This document shows, piece by piece, positions 32,595-42,480 of a stretch of 64,000 nucleotides of DNA; the stretch's first letter is position 1; every line of letters starts with the position of its first letter. The translations under genes were made by a program, and so were the position numbers. The notes below the pieces were generated by a model. That model made no database searches and was not told the origin of the DNA. It worked only from the letters and a program-made list of their open reading frames with translations. Source of the stretch: a virus; IMG/VR virus record IMGVR_UViG_3300021598_001271, positions 25,267 to 89,266 of that record. One strand, 5' to 3'.

Positions 32595-34926
32595 ATTGAC
32601 TAACTTTACTGATGTTATCGACTTTATTTATCTTAACAATTGAATCTGCCCAATTGGTCACTAAAGGATTGTGAGTAATTACAAATATCTTTTCAAAGTA
32701 TTCTTTAATCTTTGTAAAGAACTCAGACACCATTTCTAAATTATCATTCGATATCTTACCAAATACCTCATCAAATACAATAATATTAGGTTTAGGTAAT
32801 GAACATACTTTACTTAATACCGCTCTCAATGCTAACGATGCTATTGTTCTTTCATAACCAGAACCTGACACCATTAGTTTCTCAACCCCTGTTGAGTTAT
32901 CAATCATCCAAAACTCAACTTCGTTTTTATCAGATATTCTAATCTCTAATCGGAAGTAAGAACTGTCTTGTAATAATCTTTGTAGTTCAGAGTTGATAAG
33001 TGGCATCATAGTCTTCATAATAATCTTACTAACACCATTTTTACCAAACACCTCAGAATAAATCTTATAGATTCTTTCCTTCTCAAACTCCTCACCAATT
33101 TTGATTATATAATCATTGTTCTTTTTAATCTTATCATTCAAAGTTTTAATCTGAACACCATTAGAAGTCACAGTATTCTCATACTGTCGTTTTTCTCTTT
33201 CTAATTCTTCAATCAACAAATTAGCTTTAATAAGTTTTTGTTCAACCTCATTATTACTTTTGATTTTCTCCTGAACATCAAAATACCTTTTTAATTTATC
33301 ATCTAATTTTGATTTTTTAAGGTCGTTACTTTCTAAAGTTAATTCCAACTTACTCTTGATAAGTTTGTTTTTTTCGTATTGGTCAAACTCTTTTTTAAGT
33401 TGTGTGAATCCTTGTTCTTTGATGGTTAAATCCTGCATTAACCCCTCATTTTCGTTATAATTCAGTATAAACCCGTCAAGTTCAGCAATTTTTGCTTGGG
33501 TGATAGCGGCATTCATAAGGTTGATTCCACAGTGTTCACACTGTATTCCACCTTCGACAGAACTTTGAAGTTTTTTAATCTCAGAGATTTTATTATCTAA
33601 CTGAACTTTAATTTTATACTTCTCGTTATACTCTTCTTTAACCTTGTCGTGTTGGTCTTCGTGATAGAAAGATGATGGTTCAACTACATTAACCTCAGAT
33701 ATCTCTTTAGTTAACCTACCGTTTTCATTTACAATACCCTGAATTTCAACTTCAATACTATTTGGGTTCATAATAACCAACTCTTGGTCTATGTCGGTAT
33801 GCTTAGACGAAATTAACCCTTCCTTATATTCTTGTCCCTTCCTTAGTCTCGCAGTAACATCTGAGATGTTTTTGTTGGCAGTTTCAATCTGACTTTCAAG
33901 TTCAGATATTCTTTCCTCAGAATCAACGTTTTCCTGTTTTAGAGTTTCGGTGTTATATATGTTAGACAACATACCTTTTGAAAACTCAGAATACAGTTCT
34001 TTACCAGTTTCCTCTTTCTTTTTAAGGAATTCTAAACCTAAGAATTTAGTTAATACTTGTCCTCTTGCCGTTGGCTTGGATTCAATTAAATCTTCAAGAT
34101 TTGTTGCGGTGGTTAAAATGGTCATTAAGAAATCTTCTTGTTCTCCAATAGAATTCTTCATAAACTTCTCAGTTTCTCTACGTTGTTCACCAGTAAAGTT
34201 CTGTAGTTGTCCATCGGCTAAAATTTTAAAGAAGTCTAGTTCTGTTTTCACATTCCATTCTCCTGCCTTTGATTTCTTTCTCTCAATATTTCTAACAATA
34301 ATATAGTCCTCACCATCTATTGTTATATACCCACGAACTGAGACCTTATCCTTATCTGTAAATCTATTAAAGATTTCTTCTGCTTTGTTCGTCTTTGTTG
34401 TGGTATTGAAGAATAAGAACATTAACAAGTCTACAGTCAATACTGTCTTACCACCAAAGTTAGGTGGGTCGGACTCAACAACTGTAATTCCACCACATTT
34501 CTCAAAATCCAACACTTGGTTCTCACCATAAGATAGGAAATTAGAGAATTCGATTTTCTTAATGTACCATTTTTTAAACGCCGCAACTTCTTCTGAAGTT
34601 GATAATATTTTGTTCTCTACCGCATTATCTAATTTTAAAACCTCTTCAGTATAAGAATCATAACCTTTGGATTGTAAGAATGACTTAACCAATTCAATCT
34701 GGTAATTTTTGTCCATAATATTGAACGAAACATCAACAGTTTGCATAGTATCATCCTCAACTAATTTAACCTTAGTAATTACGTTAACATTTGTAGTAAC
34801 GTACTTTTTTTGGAAATACTGTTTAACACTCTTAATTCTTTCTTGTGTGAAGTTTTCAGGAGTGTCCTCCCAAATAACCTGTAAGTAAGGATTGTCAAGT
34901 GTTGAAACGTCAAGTTTATGACTCAT
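32593..34926 (-). CDS. Recombination endonuclease ATPase subunit (T4 gp46/SbcC/Rad50-like)
   Basis: 777 residues. I take MSHKLDVSTLDNPY (34926) as start, because the frame from 34968 would overlap the upstream gene. About 130 N-terminal residues precede the ATPase domain and look like an added domain. The ATPase begins at IKKIEFSNFLSYGENQVLDF. The P-loop region reads SDPPNFGGKTVL, with Pro at the first Gly position of Walker A. Long coiled coils flank a zinc-hook CEHCGIN. The C-terminal lobe has VSGSGYERTIASLALR (signature motif) and NIIVFDEVF (Walker B). Works with the gp47-like nuclease at 36088 in DNA-end processing. Confidence 0.9.
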   Translation of the reverse strand: MSHKLDVSTLDNPYLQVIWEDTPENFTQERIKSVKQYFQKKYVTTNVNVITKVKLVEDDTMQTVDVSFNIMDKNYQIELVKSFLQSKGYDSYTEEVLKLDNAVENKILSTSEEVAAFKKWYIKKIEFSNFLSYGENQVLDFEKCGGITVVESDPPNFGGKTVLTVDLLMFLFFNTTTKTNKAEEIFNRFTDKDKVSVRGYITIDGEDYIIVRNIERKKSKAGEWNVKTELDFFKILADGQLQNFTGEQRRETEKFMKNSIGEQEDFLMTILTTATNLEDLIESKPTARGQVLTKFLGLEFLKKKEETGKELYSEFSKGMLSNIYNTETLKQENVDSEERISELESQIETANKNISDVTARLRKGQEYKEGLISSKHTDIDQELVIMNPNSIEVEIQGIVNENGRLTKEISEVNVVEPSSFYHEDQHDKVKEEYNEKYKIKVQLDNKISEIKKLQSSVEGGIQCEHCGINLMNAAITQAKIAELDGFILNYNENEGLMQDLTIKEQGFTQLKKEFDQYEKNKLIKSKLELTLESNDLKKSKLDDKLKRYFDVQEKIKSNNEVEQKLIKANLLIEELEREKRQYENTVTSNGVQIKTLNDKIKKNNDYIIKIGEEFEKERIYKIYSEVFGKNGVSKIIMKTMMPLINSELQRLLQDSSYFRLEIRISDKNEVEFWMIDNSTGVEKLMVSGSGYERTIASLALRAVLSKVCSLPKPNIIVFDEVFGKISNDNLEMVSEFFTKIKEYFEKIFVITHNPLVTNWADSIVKINKVDNISKVSQ

Positions 34927-34936
34927 AGTTTTATAA

Positions 34937-35176
34937 TTAAATAATTTCGGCGGATTGAACAAATCCATCAGTGTTTAGTTTTATTGTTTCGCTAGTTGAT
35001 GTTTCTTGATTTTGAGTTTCACCTGAAATTGATTCTCTCATTTTTTCAAGTTGTTCCATAAAAGCATCTTGGAACATTTTTTCTTGTTTTTTAATTTGAG
35101 ACTTGATTAGTTGATTTCTCGCATTAACTCTTTTTCTGTGTGCTTTAGCTCCACCTCTTAACTTTGATTTTCCCAT
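34937..35176 (-). CDS. Small basic protein, 79 aa
   Basis: MGKSKLRGGAKAHRKRVNAR at the N-terminus is very basic and may bind nucleic acid; the rest is helical then acidic. It ends 11 bases before the gp46-like start and shares its operon with gp46/gp47-like genes. Confidence 0.6.
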   Translation of the reverse strand: MGKSKLRGGAKAHRKRVNARNQLIKSQIKKQEKMFQDAFMEQLEKMRESISGETQNQETSTSETIKLNTDGFVQSAEII

Positions 35177-35187
35177 TGTATTTGTTT

Positions 35188-35556
35188 TTATAAAATTTGA
35201 TTATTTTGATTATTGTTTGGTCTGTTTTCTTCAAACCATTCAATTATTGAATTTATCATCCAAGTTACTCCTGAAGCCAAAGCTCCGTCAAAGAACCAAG
35301 AAACATACTCATTAATACCTAATAGTTGATGTATTGGTGAATATAGGAAAATTCCAAAGAAAAATCCAATCCAAACTGGTAAACACATCATACATCTCAT
35401 CATTTCTCTAAGAAAATGAAAAAAACCATTAAATGGGACTGTGATGTCATTACCCCATCTTTCAATTGTGTTTCGGAAACCATCCATAATTTTACCATAA
35501 ACACCAATATTACTCATACCGTAAATTGTTAAACACCAAATAATTAATTCTGTCAT
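35188..35556 (-). CDS. Membrane protein, 122 aa
   Basis: Hydrophobic segments around 3-20, 56-73 and 85-105. The segment MRCMMCLPVWIGFFFGIFLY with a later ASGVTWMINSIIEW recalls DUF1360-like small membrane proteins, a tentative link. It overlaps the next gene upstream by 4 bases and sits, oddly, among recombination genes. Confidence 0.55.
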   Translation of the reverse strand: MTELIIWCLTIYGMSNIGVYGKIMDGFRNTIERWGNDITVPFNGFFHFLREMMRCMMCLPVWIGFFFGIFLYSPIHQLLGINEYVSWFFDGALASGVTWMINSIIEWFEENRPNNNQNNQIL

Positions 35557-36116
35557 AATTTATCTCTTAAGTTAGAACCAGGGTGGAATCTTGCTAATTT
35601 GCTTTGAATGATTCCACTTAGGTCGTTTATTTTAATTTCTTGTTCTTTAATTTTTTTATCTTTAGTACCAACCTCTTCTCTAAGATTTTGTAATGTTTGA
35701 GTTATCATTGATAATTTTTCATTACAATCTTTACTACCTGTCTCGATTATATTTTTTTTAGACTCCTCTAATTCTTGAATTTTGGTTAACATTTCAATTC
35801 TTTCTTTTCTGAAATTATTTTCCATCTCATCCATTTTTAGTGAGAATTTTTCTTCAATATATTTAATCTCCTGTTCCTTCTGTAATGTATTTTCAATCAT
35901 TACCTCTTTAACCACTTCAACCTCTTTAACTACCTCGACTTCCCAAGGTTTAATTTCATCATCCTCACCAAGTAATCCATATTTTTCAATATAGTATCCT
36001 TTTTTGAAACATTCAAATCTAAATCCTTCTACGTCTTCAATCTCATTAAGTTTACAAAAACTTATAAAATCTGGCTCAAGGGGTTTACTAATAGTTAAGT
36101 AATCGTTCAGTTCCAT
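35553..36116 (-). CDS. Coiled-coil protein, 187 aa
   Basis: N-terminal globular part (MELNDYLTISKPLEPDFISF), then a tandem VEVVKEVEVVKEV and a long coiled coil (about 75-170). Its ATG lies inside the end of the gp47-like gene (29-base overlap). No enzymatic motif. May be an accessory to the nuclease complex, by position only. Confidence 0.6.
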   Translation of the reverse strand: MELNDYLTISKPLEPDFISFCKLNEIEDVEGFRFECFKKGYYIEKYGLLGEDDEIKPWEVEVVKEVEVVKEVMIENTLQKEQEIKYIEEKFSLKMDEMENNFRKERIEMLTKIQELEESKKNIIETGSKDCNEKLSMITQTLQNLREEVGTKDKKIKEQEIKINDLSGIIQSKLARFHPGSNLRDKL

Positions 36117-36867
36117 CTACTAAATTTTCAATCGAGTCTATCTTAAATGATAGGAAAGGTTTAGGGTTTTTTAAGTCAACAAATTCGTAAGTATCGGTTT
36201 CAACATCGTATATGCCGTATCCGTGTTTATTAACTGTTTCTCCAAAATTCTGTTGAATAGTCGAACCAATCATATATGCCTTCTTACCGTTTGGAATGTT
36301 GAATACCTGTCTTTTGTGAATATCACCACAAAGAACTAAATCACATCCTGCAAACTTATTAACATCAAAACCTTCATCAAATTTATAACCTATGTCAGTT
36401 GTTAATCCTTGTACTGGTCCGTGGAATAATCCAATATTAACATTACCATCATTTTCTATTTCAGGCGGAATATTATGGTCCATAAGCGAGTATACACACC
36501 AATTAATGTTTTGGTCTTTATATACACCTCTGTTTTTGTAATAAACAACCATTTCATTTTGAAGTGAATCAATAATTGGAGTTAATGCGTCTAATCTTGA
36601 CATATTGTTCTCAAGGAAATCGTGATTACCAATTATAACAATAGTTTTAGTAATTTTAGAACATTCTGTAAGAACCCAAGCAACAAATTCAATTAACTCA
36701 GGTGTCATCTGATTTTTACTATGAACTAAATCACCTGTGAATACAATTCTATCAGGGGCAATTTCTTTCCATTGGGTTAAGGCATCTGTAATTATTGATT
36801 TATATAATTCGTGGTCTTTGAACAACCTGATATGTAAATCACTAAAATGTACTAGTTTTTTAATCAT
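36088..36867 (-). CDS. Recombination nuclease subunit (T4 gp47/SbcD/Mre11-like)
   Basis: 259 residues from the ATG at 36867 (MIKKLVHFSDLHIRLFKDHE), chosen because the metallophosphoesterase motif starts at residue 7 in the family. Motifs in order: FSDLHIR, VFTGDLVHSKN, IIGNHDFLE, IGLFHGPV, LVLCGDIHKRQ. All the metal-binding residues are present. Pairs with the gp46-like ATPase in replication-coupled recombination. The start overlaps the zinc-ribbon gene by 8 bases. Confidence 0.92.
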   Translation of the reverse strand: MIKKLVHFSDLHIRLFKDHELYKSIITDALTQWKEIAPDRIVFTGDLVHSKNQMTPELIEFVAWVLTECSKITKTIVIIGNHDFLENNMSRLDALTPIIDSLQNEMVVYYKNRGVYKDQNINWCVYSLMDHNIPPEIENDGNVNIGLFHGPVQGLTTDIGYKFDEGFDVNKFAGCDLVLCGDIHKRQVFNIPNGKKAYMIGSTIQQNFGETVNKHGYGIYDVETDTYEFVDLKNPKPFLSFKIDSIENLVDGTERLLNY

Positions 36868-37093
36868 CGGTCTTTTTTTGTTCGTCAAATAATTTAAATT
36901 CTTCGTTAACGTGTCCACAACCATTACACATATAAGTTGGGAATGGCACTAAGGTATCTTCTGAACTACCAGTTATTAGTTTAGATACTTTCTTTAATAT
37001 AACAACTTCTTTGAAGTAGTGTCCTCCACATTCTTCACAAATAACTGTAGGTTGTTGTCTTAAATCAATTTTAGGTCTTATTAAATCATCCAT
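36860..37093 (-). CDS. Zinc-ribbon protein, 77 aa
   Basis: Two CxxC pairs, CEECGGHYF (19-27) and CNGCGHVNEEF, form a zinc ribbon. A leader with AAAAACAAT precedes the ATG, as in other genes here. First gene of the operon leading into gp47/gp46-like genes. Role unknown; nucleic-acid or protein binding is likely. Confidence 0.65.
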   Translation of the reverse strand: MDDLIRPKIDLRQQPTVICEECGGHYFKEVVILKKVSKLITGSSEDTLVPFPTYMCNGCGHVNEEFKLFDEQKKTDD

Positions 37094-37139
37094 ATTGTTT
37101 TTCTTTAAATTTAGGTTATTTTGTTTATTTTGTCAAATG

Positions 37140-37793
37140 TTACTTACTTTGTTTTTGAAAAATAGAAACCACATCAAATCCGTTCCATATCTCATTACCG
37201 TCATTAATTTGAATCTCTCTTTGTTCAACTATAGTCATATTATATTTCTCAACAAGCTCTTTAAAAAGAACTGCATCCATATTTGACCTACCCCCTTGGT
37301 TTTCAAAAGAATAGTCTTTCCCTCCTTTTAAATTAGAGTGGTGAATAATACCTTTACCACCAACAACTAATACTCGATATATCTCTGATAGGTAATCCTC
37401 AATCACATTTTGGTGCATATGCACAAATGAATCATATGAATAAACTAAATCTTGTGATTCGTTTTCTATAAAAGGAATCGATTTACCGTCACAAACAAAA
37501 TAATTTGAAACGTGATGTCCAAGTTTTTCTTTTGTTTTTTCAATACAAGTAGGATTTAAATCTACAACTGTAAGTTCCCCTGACAATATTGCTAAAAATT
37601 GAGTTATTCTCCCATAACCTGGTGCAATCTCTAAAATTTTTTTACCTCTAAATTCTTTTAAATCGTCAAACAGATGTTTGTTCCATAAATTTTCAGTACT
37701 ACCAAACTTAGTTGACCATTCGTGACCTCCGTCAGTCCAAACTTCTTGGTTATCCCAATAACGTTGTTCATCAATGTTATAAAATTTCTCCAT
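37140..37793 (-). CDS. Class I SAM-dependent methyltransferase
   Basis: 217 residues. Motif I ILEIAPGYGRITQFL (about 53-67), a VVDLNPTCIEKTKE acidic loop and a conserved later segment DLVYSYDSFVHMH. The substrate is not predictable; small molecules, RNA caps, or glycans are possible. It sits between the nuclease operon and the PD-(D/E)XK gene, 2 bases away. Confidence 0.82.
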   Translation of the reverse strand: MEKFYNIDEQRYWDNQEVWTDGGHEWSTKFGSTENLWNKHLFDDLKEFRGKKILEIAPGYGRITQFLAILSGELTVVDLNPTCIEKTKEKLGHHVSNYFVCDGKSIPFIENESQDLVYSYDSFVHMHQNVIEDYLSEIYRVLVVGGKGIIHHSNLKGGKDYSFENQGGRSNMDAVLFKELVEKYNMTIVEQREIQINDGNEIWNGFDVVSIFQKQSK

Positions 37794-37795
37794 AA

Positions 37796-38653
37796 TTATT
37801 TTTTTAAATACTGTTTCATATCCATATCTAAAATGGTGGTTATCACATCTTTAGGTACTCTGTATTCTTGGAAGTCAGAACTATCTTTTAAGTGAACAAT
37901 AATACACCCGTATAATCTTAAATTACCATATTTACTACCTTCTAACATCTTTAATAGAAGTTTAGCGTAGAATGGTAATTGTAAATAATAGTGTCCCAAA
38001 GCAGTACTTGGGTGTTTTTGGAATGGAGGATACATTGGTTTAGTAAAACTATTCGTTTGAAAGTTTTTTTCTTTATTGGTCTTCCAATCTGTTATAATTA
38101 ATCCAAATTCGGTTAATTCTTTATTAAAAATTAACCATACTTTATCAGGTTGTCCTGTATATCCAAGTTCAGGATGTCCTAATACCATCTCAGTGTCAAG
38201 TAAAATAGCGCCTCTATCATTCATTAAGTTAAGAAATTTAGTTCCCGCAGAAACCATACTATCTCCTTTTAATATTTGTTCAATATCACAATCAAATATA
38301 GGTTGTCTAACTTCTTTATATTTCCCAAACATATCTATCGTCTTCTTCTCTAATAGAAAATGTACACGAGAACCCATATTGGTTGAGTAGTCACCTGCCG
38401 CAGCCCACTCTTTAATTAATCTTTCCATCTCATCAGGGTCTCCTCCTGATTTGTTATAAGCAGCCTCTTCAGTTGGGAATTCTTTATAGAACTTTTTAAT
38501 TACTTTAGATACAGAAGGGAAATCGGTTCTAACCTTTCCATCCAAATCTTTCATTGTGTATGAGTGAGTATCTTCAGTAAATGTTAACCCTAACTCATCT
38601 TGTTTTTTTGAGATAATTTCTCTTATCTCTTTTGCAATATCCTCTAAATTCAT
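37796..38653 (-). CDS. PD-(D/E)XK exonuclease (RecB-like nuclease)
   Basis: 285 residues. Nuclease core: GYTGQPDKVWLI (Asp) and LIITDWKTNKE (the D-x-K pair), preceded by an upstream GSRVHFLLE (Glu/His helix) and followed by YYLQLPFYAKLL, the RecB-family Q-x-x-x-Y motif. These exonucleases act on DNA ends in replication and recombination. One base separates it from the primase gene. Confidence 0.82.
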   Translation of the reverse strand: MNLEDIAKEIREIISKKQDELGLTFTEDTHSYTMKDLDGKVRTDFPSVSKVIKKFYKEFPTEEAAYNKSGGDPDEMERLIKEWAAAGDYSTNMGSRVHFLLEKKTIDMFGKYKEVRQPIFDCDIEQILKGDSMVSAGTKFLNLMNDRGAILLDTEMVLGHPELGYTGQPDKVWLIFNKELTEFGLIITDWKTNKEKNFQTNSFTKPMYPPFQKHPSTALGHYYLQLPFYAKLLLKMLEGSKYGNLRLYGCIIVHLKDSSDFQEYRVPKDVITTILDMDMKQYLKK

Positions 38654-39574
38654 TTATTTCATTTTATAATAATAATCGTTTATTTCACCTCTTAAATCAC
38701 ACACGTCCTTATCAACAGGTAATTTTACAATCTTAACCCTATTGTATAATTCACCACCATTCAGTTCTTTGTAAAGTTTTTTAGAATTCTCCCAAGCATC
38801 ACCATCAAGACAAATAATAATATCTCCTTTTGACTTAAAATATATTGACTCAAAAAGAACTGATGATAAATGTTTACCTAACATAGGAATACTATTCTCC
38901 AAAAAGAAACCATCAAATACCCCTTCAACAATATAAATGTCTTTTTCCCAATCAATCAAATGTTCGTTGAAGATTATCTTGTCTTTTTCTGCAATAGGAT
39001 TTTTATATTTGAATTTAGGATTACCTCCCCAAGCTCTACCAACAAAATAGTTTAATTCACCTTCTTTAGTGTAAGAAGGAACTATGATTCTACCACTGTA
39101 ATCACCTTTCATAGTATAACCTATCTGATATTTCTCAATAATATCGTCAGTGATACCTCTACTTTTTAAATAATTTAACGCCTCTCGATGAGGTGGATAA
39201 ATAGGGTTACTGTCTTTAAACGTAACATAACCCTCGGGAAGTCTTAATTTGATTTTTTTTACCTGTTTCTCTTCAAACTCTTCAGGTCTAATAAGGTTGT
39301 AAGTCTTTTTAAGTTTTTTATTTGCGTATTTGTCAAATAATTTACCTAACGGTCCGTGAGTTCCGTGAGTTTCACCACAACTCCAACATTTGTATACGTG
39401 TCGACCATAATTGATTTCTAAATTACCTTTACCATCAAGTTTGTCAAGTCCTTTGATATCGTATGAGCATACTGGACAGTCAAAAGATATTTGCATTTTT
39501 GACTGATAGTGTTGTTTGGGTTTACCCAAAAACTCCTCAAGTAATTCTACTACTATTTCAATTTCATCTGACAC
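38654..39574 (-). CDS. DNA primase (DnaG-type, T4 gp61-like)
   Basis: 306 residues. N-terminal zinc domain with CPVC (33-36) and CWSCGETHG, then the TOPRIM domain with YIVEGVFDGFF and IIICLDGDAWENSKK (catalytic Glu and D-x-D). Synthesises RNA primers for lagging-strand replication. The gene is part of the leftward replication cluster. Confidence 0.9.
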   Translation of the reverse strand: MSDEIEIVVELLEEFLGKPKQHYQSKMQISFDCPVCSYDIKGLDKLDGKGNLEINYGRHVYKCWSCGETHGTHGPLGKLFDKYANKKLKKTYNLIRPEEFEEKQVKKIKLRLPEGYVTFKDSNPIYPPHREALNYLKSRGITDDIIEKYQIGYTMKGDYSGRIIVPSYTKEGELNYFVGRAWGGNPKFKYKNPIAEKDKIIFNEHLIDWEKDIYIVEGVFDGFFLENSIPMLGKHLSSVLFESIYFKSKGDIIICLDGDAWENSKKLYKELNGGELYNRVKIVKLPVDKDVCDLRGEINDYYYKMK

Positions 39575-39609
39575 AGATTAAAGATAATCAATAATGCCAA
39601 ATAAATCAA

Positions 39610-40209
39610 TTACCAAATCTCTTGTTGTTTCATAAAACCTAATGCACAGGTATAAGCATCAGTTTGGTCGAAGTTTTCTTTCTTTAAAGTACTATTTCTA
39701 GTGTATTGCCAAGTAATTTGTGGCTCTCTTTTTGCAACCAATTCCCAAATCATCATTTTCTTATCAATGTCTTTAGGTAATCCACCAAATAAAACGTGTT
39801 TACCTTTATCGTTAGGTTGTATTAAGTGTGGGAATGCAAATTTTCTTGAATTATATGTCGAGATAAATTCAGGGACAACCCCTAAAACATCATATACTTC
39901 TTTAAAAATTAATGTGTTGTATCTGAGTAAGGTACTAATGGTATAAACGTTATTAGAATTTAACAAAGGTTCTTCAATAACTACGTGAGTAATACCTAAA
40001 CCTTGATAGTTTGAAAGTTTGGTTCTAAACATTTCCGCCTTAACCAATAACTCTTCCATTTTGTTTTCCTTTTTTGGTTTTGGTTGTGGAGAAATGTGTG
40101 TTAATTCTAATAATTGTTTTGTTGTGATATCAAATAACGCCCATCCAATTGTTTTAGTAGACACGTCTAATCCCAAAACTTTCGGGTTGTTTTCTATTTT
40201 TTTTGACAT
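39610..40209 (-). CDS. RuvC-like RNase H-fold nuclease
   Basis: 199 residues. VLGLDVSTKTIGWALF (first Asp), VVIEEPL (Glu), and FDQTDAYTCALGF (final Asp) give the D-E-D arrangement of RuvC-like Holliday junction resolvases. Probably resolves recombination intermediates before packaging, as T4 endonuclease VII does by another fold. Confidence 0.8.
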   Translation of the reverse strand: MSKKIENNPKVLGLDVSTKTIGWALFDITTKQLLELTHISPQPKPKKENKMEELLVKAEMFRTKLSNYQGLGITHVVIEEPLLNSNNVYTISTLLRYNTLIFKEVYDVLGVVPEFISTYNSRKFAFPHLIQPNDKGKHVLFGGLPKDIDKKMMIWELVAKREPQITWQYTRNSTLKKENFDQTDAYTCALGFMKQQEIW

Positions 40210-40264
40210 AAAATTCTTTATTTAAAAAAAATATACGCTAATAGTTAATATAATAAAGATTTTT

Positions 40265-42469
40265 TTAAAAATCTATCTTGATAGCGTATTGCTGGGTACC
40301 TTGTCTAAGAATTGGTGATTGTAATTTAGTAATAACCATTAACTCTTTATCTTCATTAAATAAACCAATCTCAGTAACGTATGCGGTTGAACCTGAAAAC
40401 CAAGTAGGATTACTTGTATTAGTAAATTGTGTAGAAGCTAAATTACATAAAAACTTCATCTCGTAAATTGTTGCTTGGATATCGGTTTCAATGTTACCAT
40501 AAAAATAATATTCATCACCAAAATTCAATATATCCTCTTCCCCTGTAGGTTGAGGTAAATAAATATAGTTAGCTAAGTTATATAAAGGTGAACCCGTATA
40601 TTGATTATGACTAATAACAAATGTATTTCCTGTCATACCTGATGGGGTAATAAACCCATTAACACTTGATGCCGATAATTGACTAGTAAAATCAATTACT
40701 CTCCACTGACCAGGGTCTGGTTGTGTAGTTGAACCTGACACTAATTGGGCAAGTACTTGGAACTGTGTTGCGTTATAACCCATAAAACAACAGTCTTCTA
40801 AGAATGGAAACTCATTACCAAATCTAATGTTTACGTTTTGTCTATCGGCAGTACATCCCGTGAAAGGACCCTGTATTTTAGAATAATAATTACAATGTAA
40901 CGAATCAGTAAATGCAGTAGAATTAAATCTGTATGTCACGTACATATATTCGTTTTCATTACCCATAACACCATAATCATCATCAATTGCATCACATAAA
41001 TTAGGAGCAGATAAAGATAATCTTGGTGCGGATAAAGTCCAATTTCTATTAGATTTGTAAGATAACGCTGCAACTATTTCCTCATCATCAAATATAATCT
41101 GTTTTAAGTCAGGGAATACCTTACCAACTCTACTAGGATATCCATTACTATTTGGATGTGTATCGTATAAATGGTAGTATCTCAAACCAGGGTTATTCAT
41201 ATCTAAGTTTTTACTAGACTTCATATATTTCACTTGGAACAAGTCTAGGTTTGGATTATCAAAACCTGGAGGGTCAACATAAAATATTTCTCCCATATTA
41301 CCCGTACTTGATTTATGCCACATTAACGAAGGAATAGTAACTTTAAAATTTCTTGCAAAACCTGTTTGGTCTATAGCGTTAATGTCATATGGTTCTAAAG
41401 CAAATTTTTCACCATAAAAACTATCAACCGCATTGTTAGTATAATGAACAATAGCAATAGCTTTTTGTTCGTTTGGTTGTACATTTATAACATCATCAAA
41501 TGAGTTATAATAAAAAGTATCAGTAGTCTCTGCAGTCATTGTTGGACTAACCCAAAAAGTTTGTCCTGAAACTTCCTGATAACCAAAGTATTCTTTACTA
41601 CCCAAGTACTCAACTGAACCAAATTTGTTATAACCTTCATTAAGAGCCGACCACAAACCTGCAGGATTAACAGACCAAGGAATATTCATATTCCAAACTT
41701 TAACATCAGTATTACCTAAATCACAAATAGATTCAAAATTAATTACATCAGGTGGCCAATATCCCATTGGTGTGGTTGTGTCGTACAATTCGGTCATTCC
41801 TGAAGGATATATTAATGCTCTCGCATTTCCACAACAACTAGCACCACTAAAATTAGGGATGTTTCTATCTAGTTCAACTAAATTACCATTAATGTTTTGT
41901 ATTTTATAAGTTAATATAGGGAAGTTACCCGTAATATTTCCACAACCACCATTACCGTCAAATAAAAAAGTAATAATATCACCAATTTCAGGTGTACCTG
42001 TTGTAGGTGAACAAAAATCAGGCTCCAACACTATTAAATTACCGTTACATAAACATAAATCTACAGTGTAGTTAGCATTTTTTGTATAGGCTGAGTTTGT
42101 AATTGCGGACCAACTGTAAGGAGTACCTGTAAAAAATCCTCTAGTTGCCGCAGTATTATAAATTGGGGAAACTACCGATTCTTGAATGGCAATTCCGTAT
42201 GTACTTCCTGAAGACCCTTTAACATAAAATGGGTACTTCAAATTCATTTTATTACTATTTGGTTCTTGACTACTATTTTGAGAATTATAAGCAGCTTCTA
42301 AAATAAAATTATTAGTTTGATTATAGTTTGGTGCAGAATTATACGAAACTTCACTATCCCCAATTTGGAAATATCTGATATCAAATCTACCCTGAGATAG
42401 TCTTAACCTACCTGTGTCCGTAATTCTAGTATTAAGTAATCCTGAAGTGTTTTTTATTATATATGCCAT
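40265..42469 (-). CDS. Virion structural protein, 734 aa
   Basis: MAYIIKNTSGLLNTRITDTG and RLRLSQGRFDIRYFQIGDSE begin a large beta-rich protein without coiled coils. I associate this start with structural (probable baseplate or tail) proteins in large Bacteroidota phages, from memory only. Adjacent fibre genes support a tail location. Preceded by GATAAATA at 42473-42480, a variant of the TATAAATA box. Confidence 0.65.
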   Translation of the reverse strand: MAYIIKNTSGLLNTRITDTGRLRLSQGRFDIRYFQIGDSEVSYNSAPNYNQTNNFILEAAYNSQNSSQEPNSNKMNLKYPFYVKGSSGSTYGIAIQESVVSPIYNTAATRGFFTGTPYSWSAITNSAYTKNANYTVDLCLCNGNLIVLEPDFCSPTTGTPEIGDIITFLFDGNGGCGNITGNFPILTYKIQNINGNLVELDRNIPNFSGASCCGNARALIYPSGMTELYDTTTPMGYWPPDVINFESICDLGNTDVKVWNMNIPWSVNPAGLWSALNEGYNKFGSVEYLGSKEYFGYQEVSGQTFWVSPTMTAETTDTFYYNSFDDVINVQPNEQKAIAIVHYTNNAVDSFYGEKFALEPYDINAIDQTGFARNFKVTIPSLMWHKSSTGNMGEIFYVDPPGFDNPNLDLFQVKYMKSSKNLDMNNPGLRYYHLYDTHPNSNGYPSRVGKVFPDLKQIIFDDEEIVAALSYKSNRNWTLSAPRLSLSAPNLCDAIDDDYGVMGNENEYMYVTYRFNSTAFTDSLHCNYYSKIQGPFTGCTADRQNVNIRFGNEFPFLEDCCFMGYNATQFQVLAQLVSGSTTQPDPGQWRVIDFTSQLSASSVNGFITPSGMTGNTFVISHNQYTGSPLYNLANYIYLPQPTGEEDILNFGDEYYFYGNIETDIQATIYEMKFLCNLASTQFTNTSNPTWFSGSTAYVTEIGLFNEDKELMVITKLQSPILRQGTQQYAIKIDF

Positions 42470-42480
42470 ATTGATAAATA

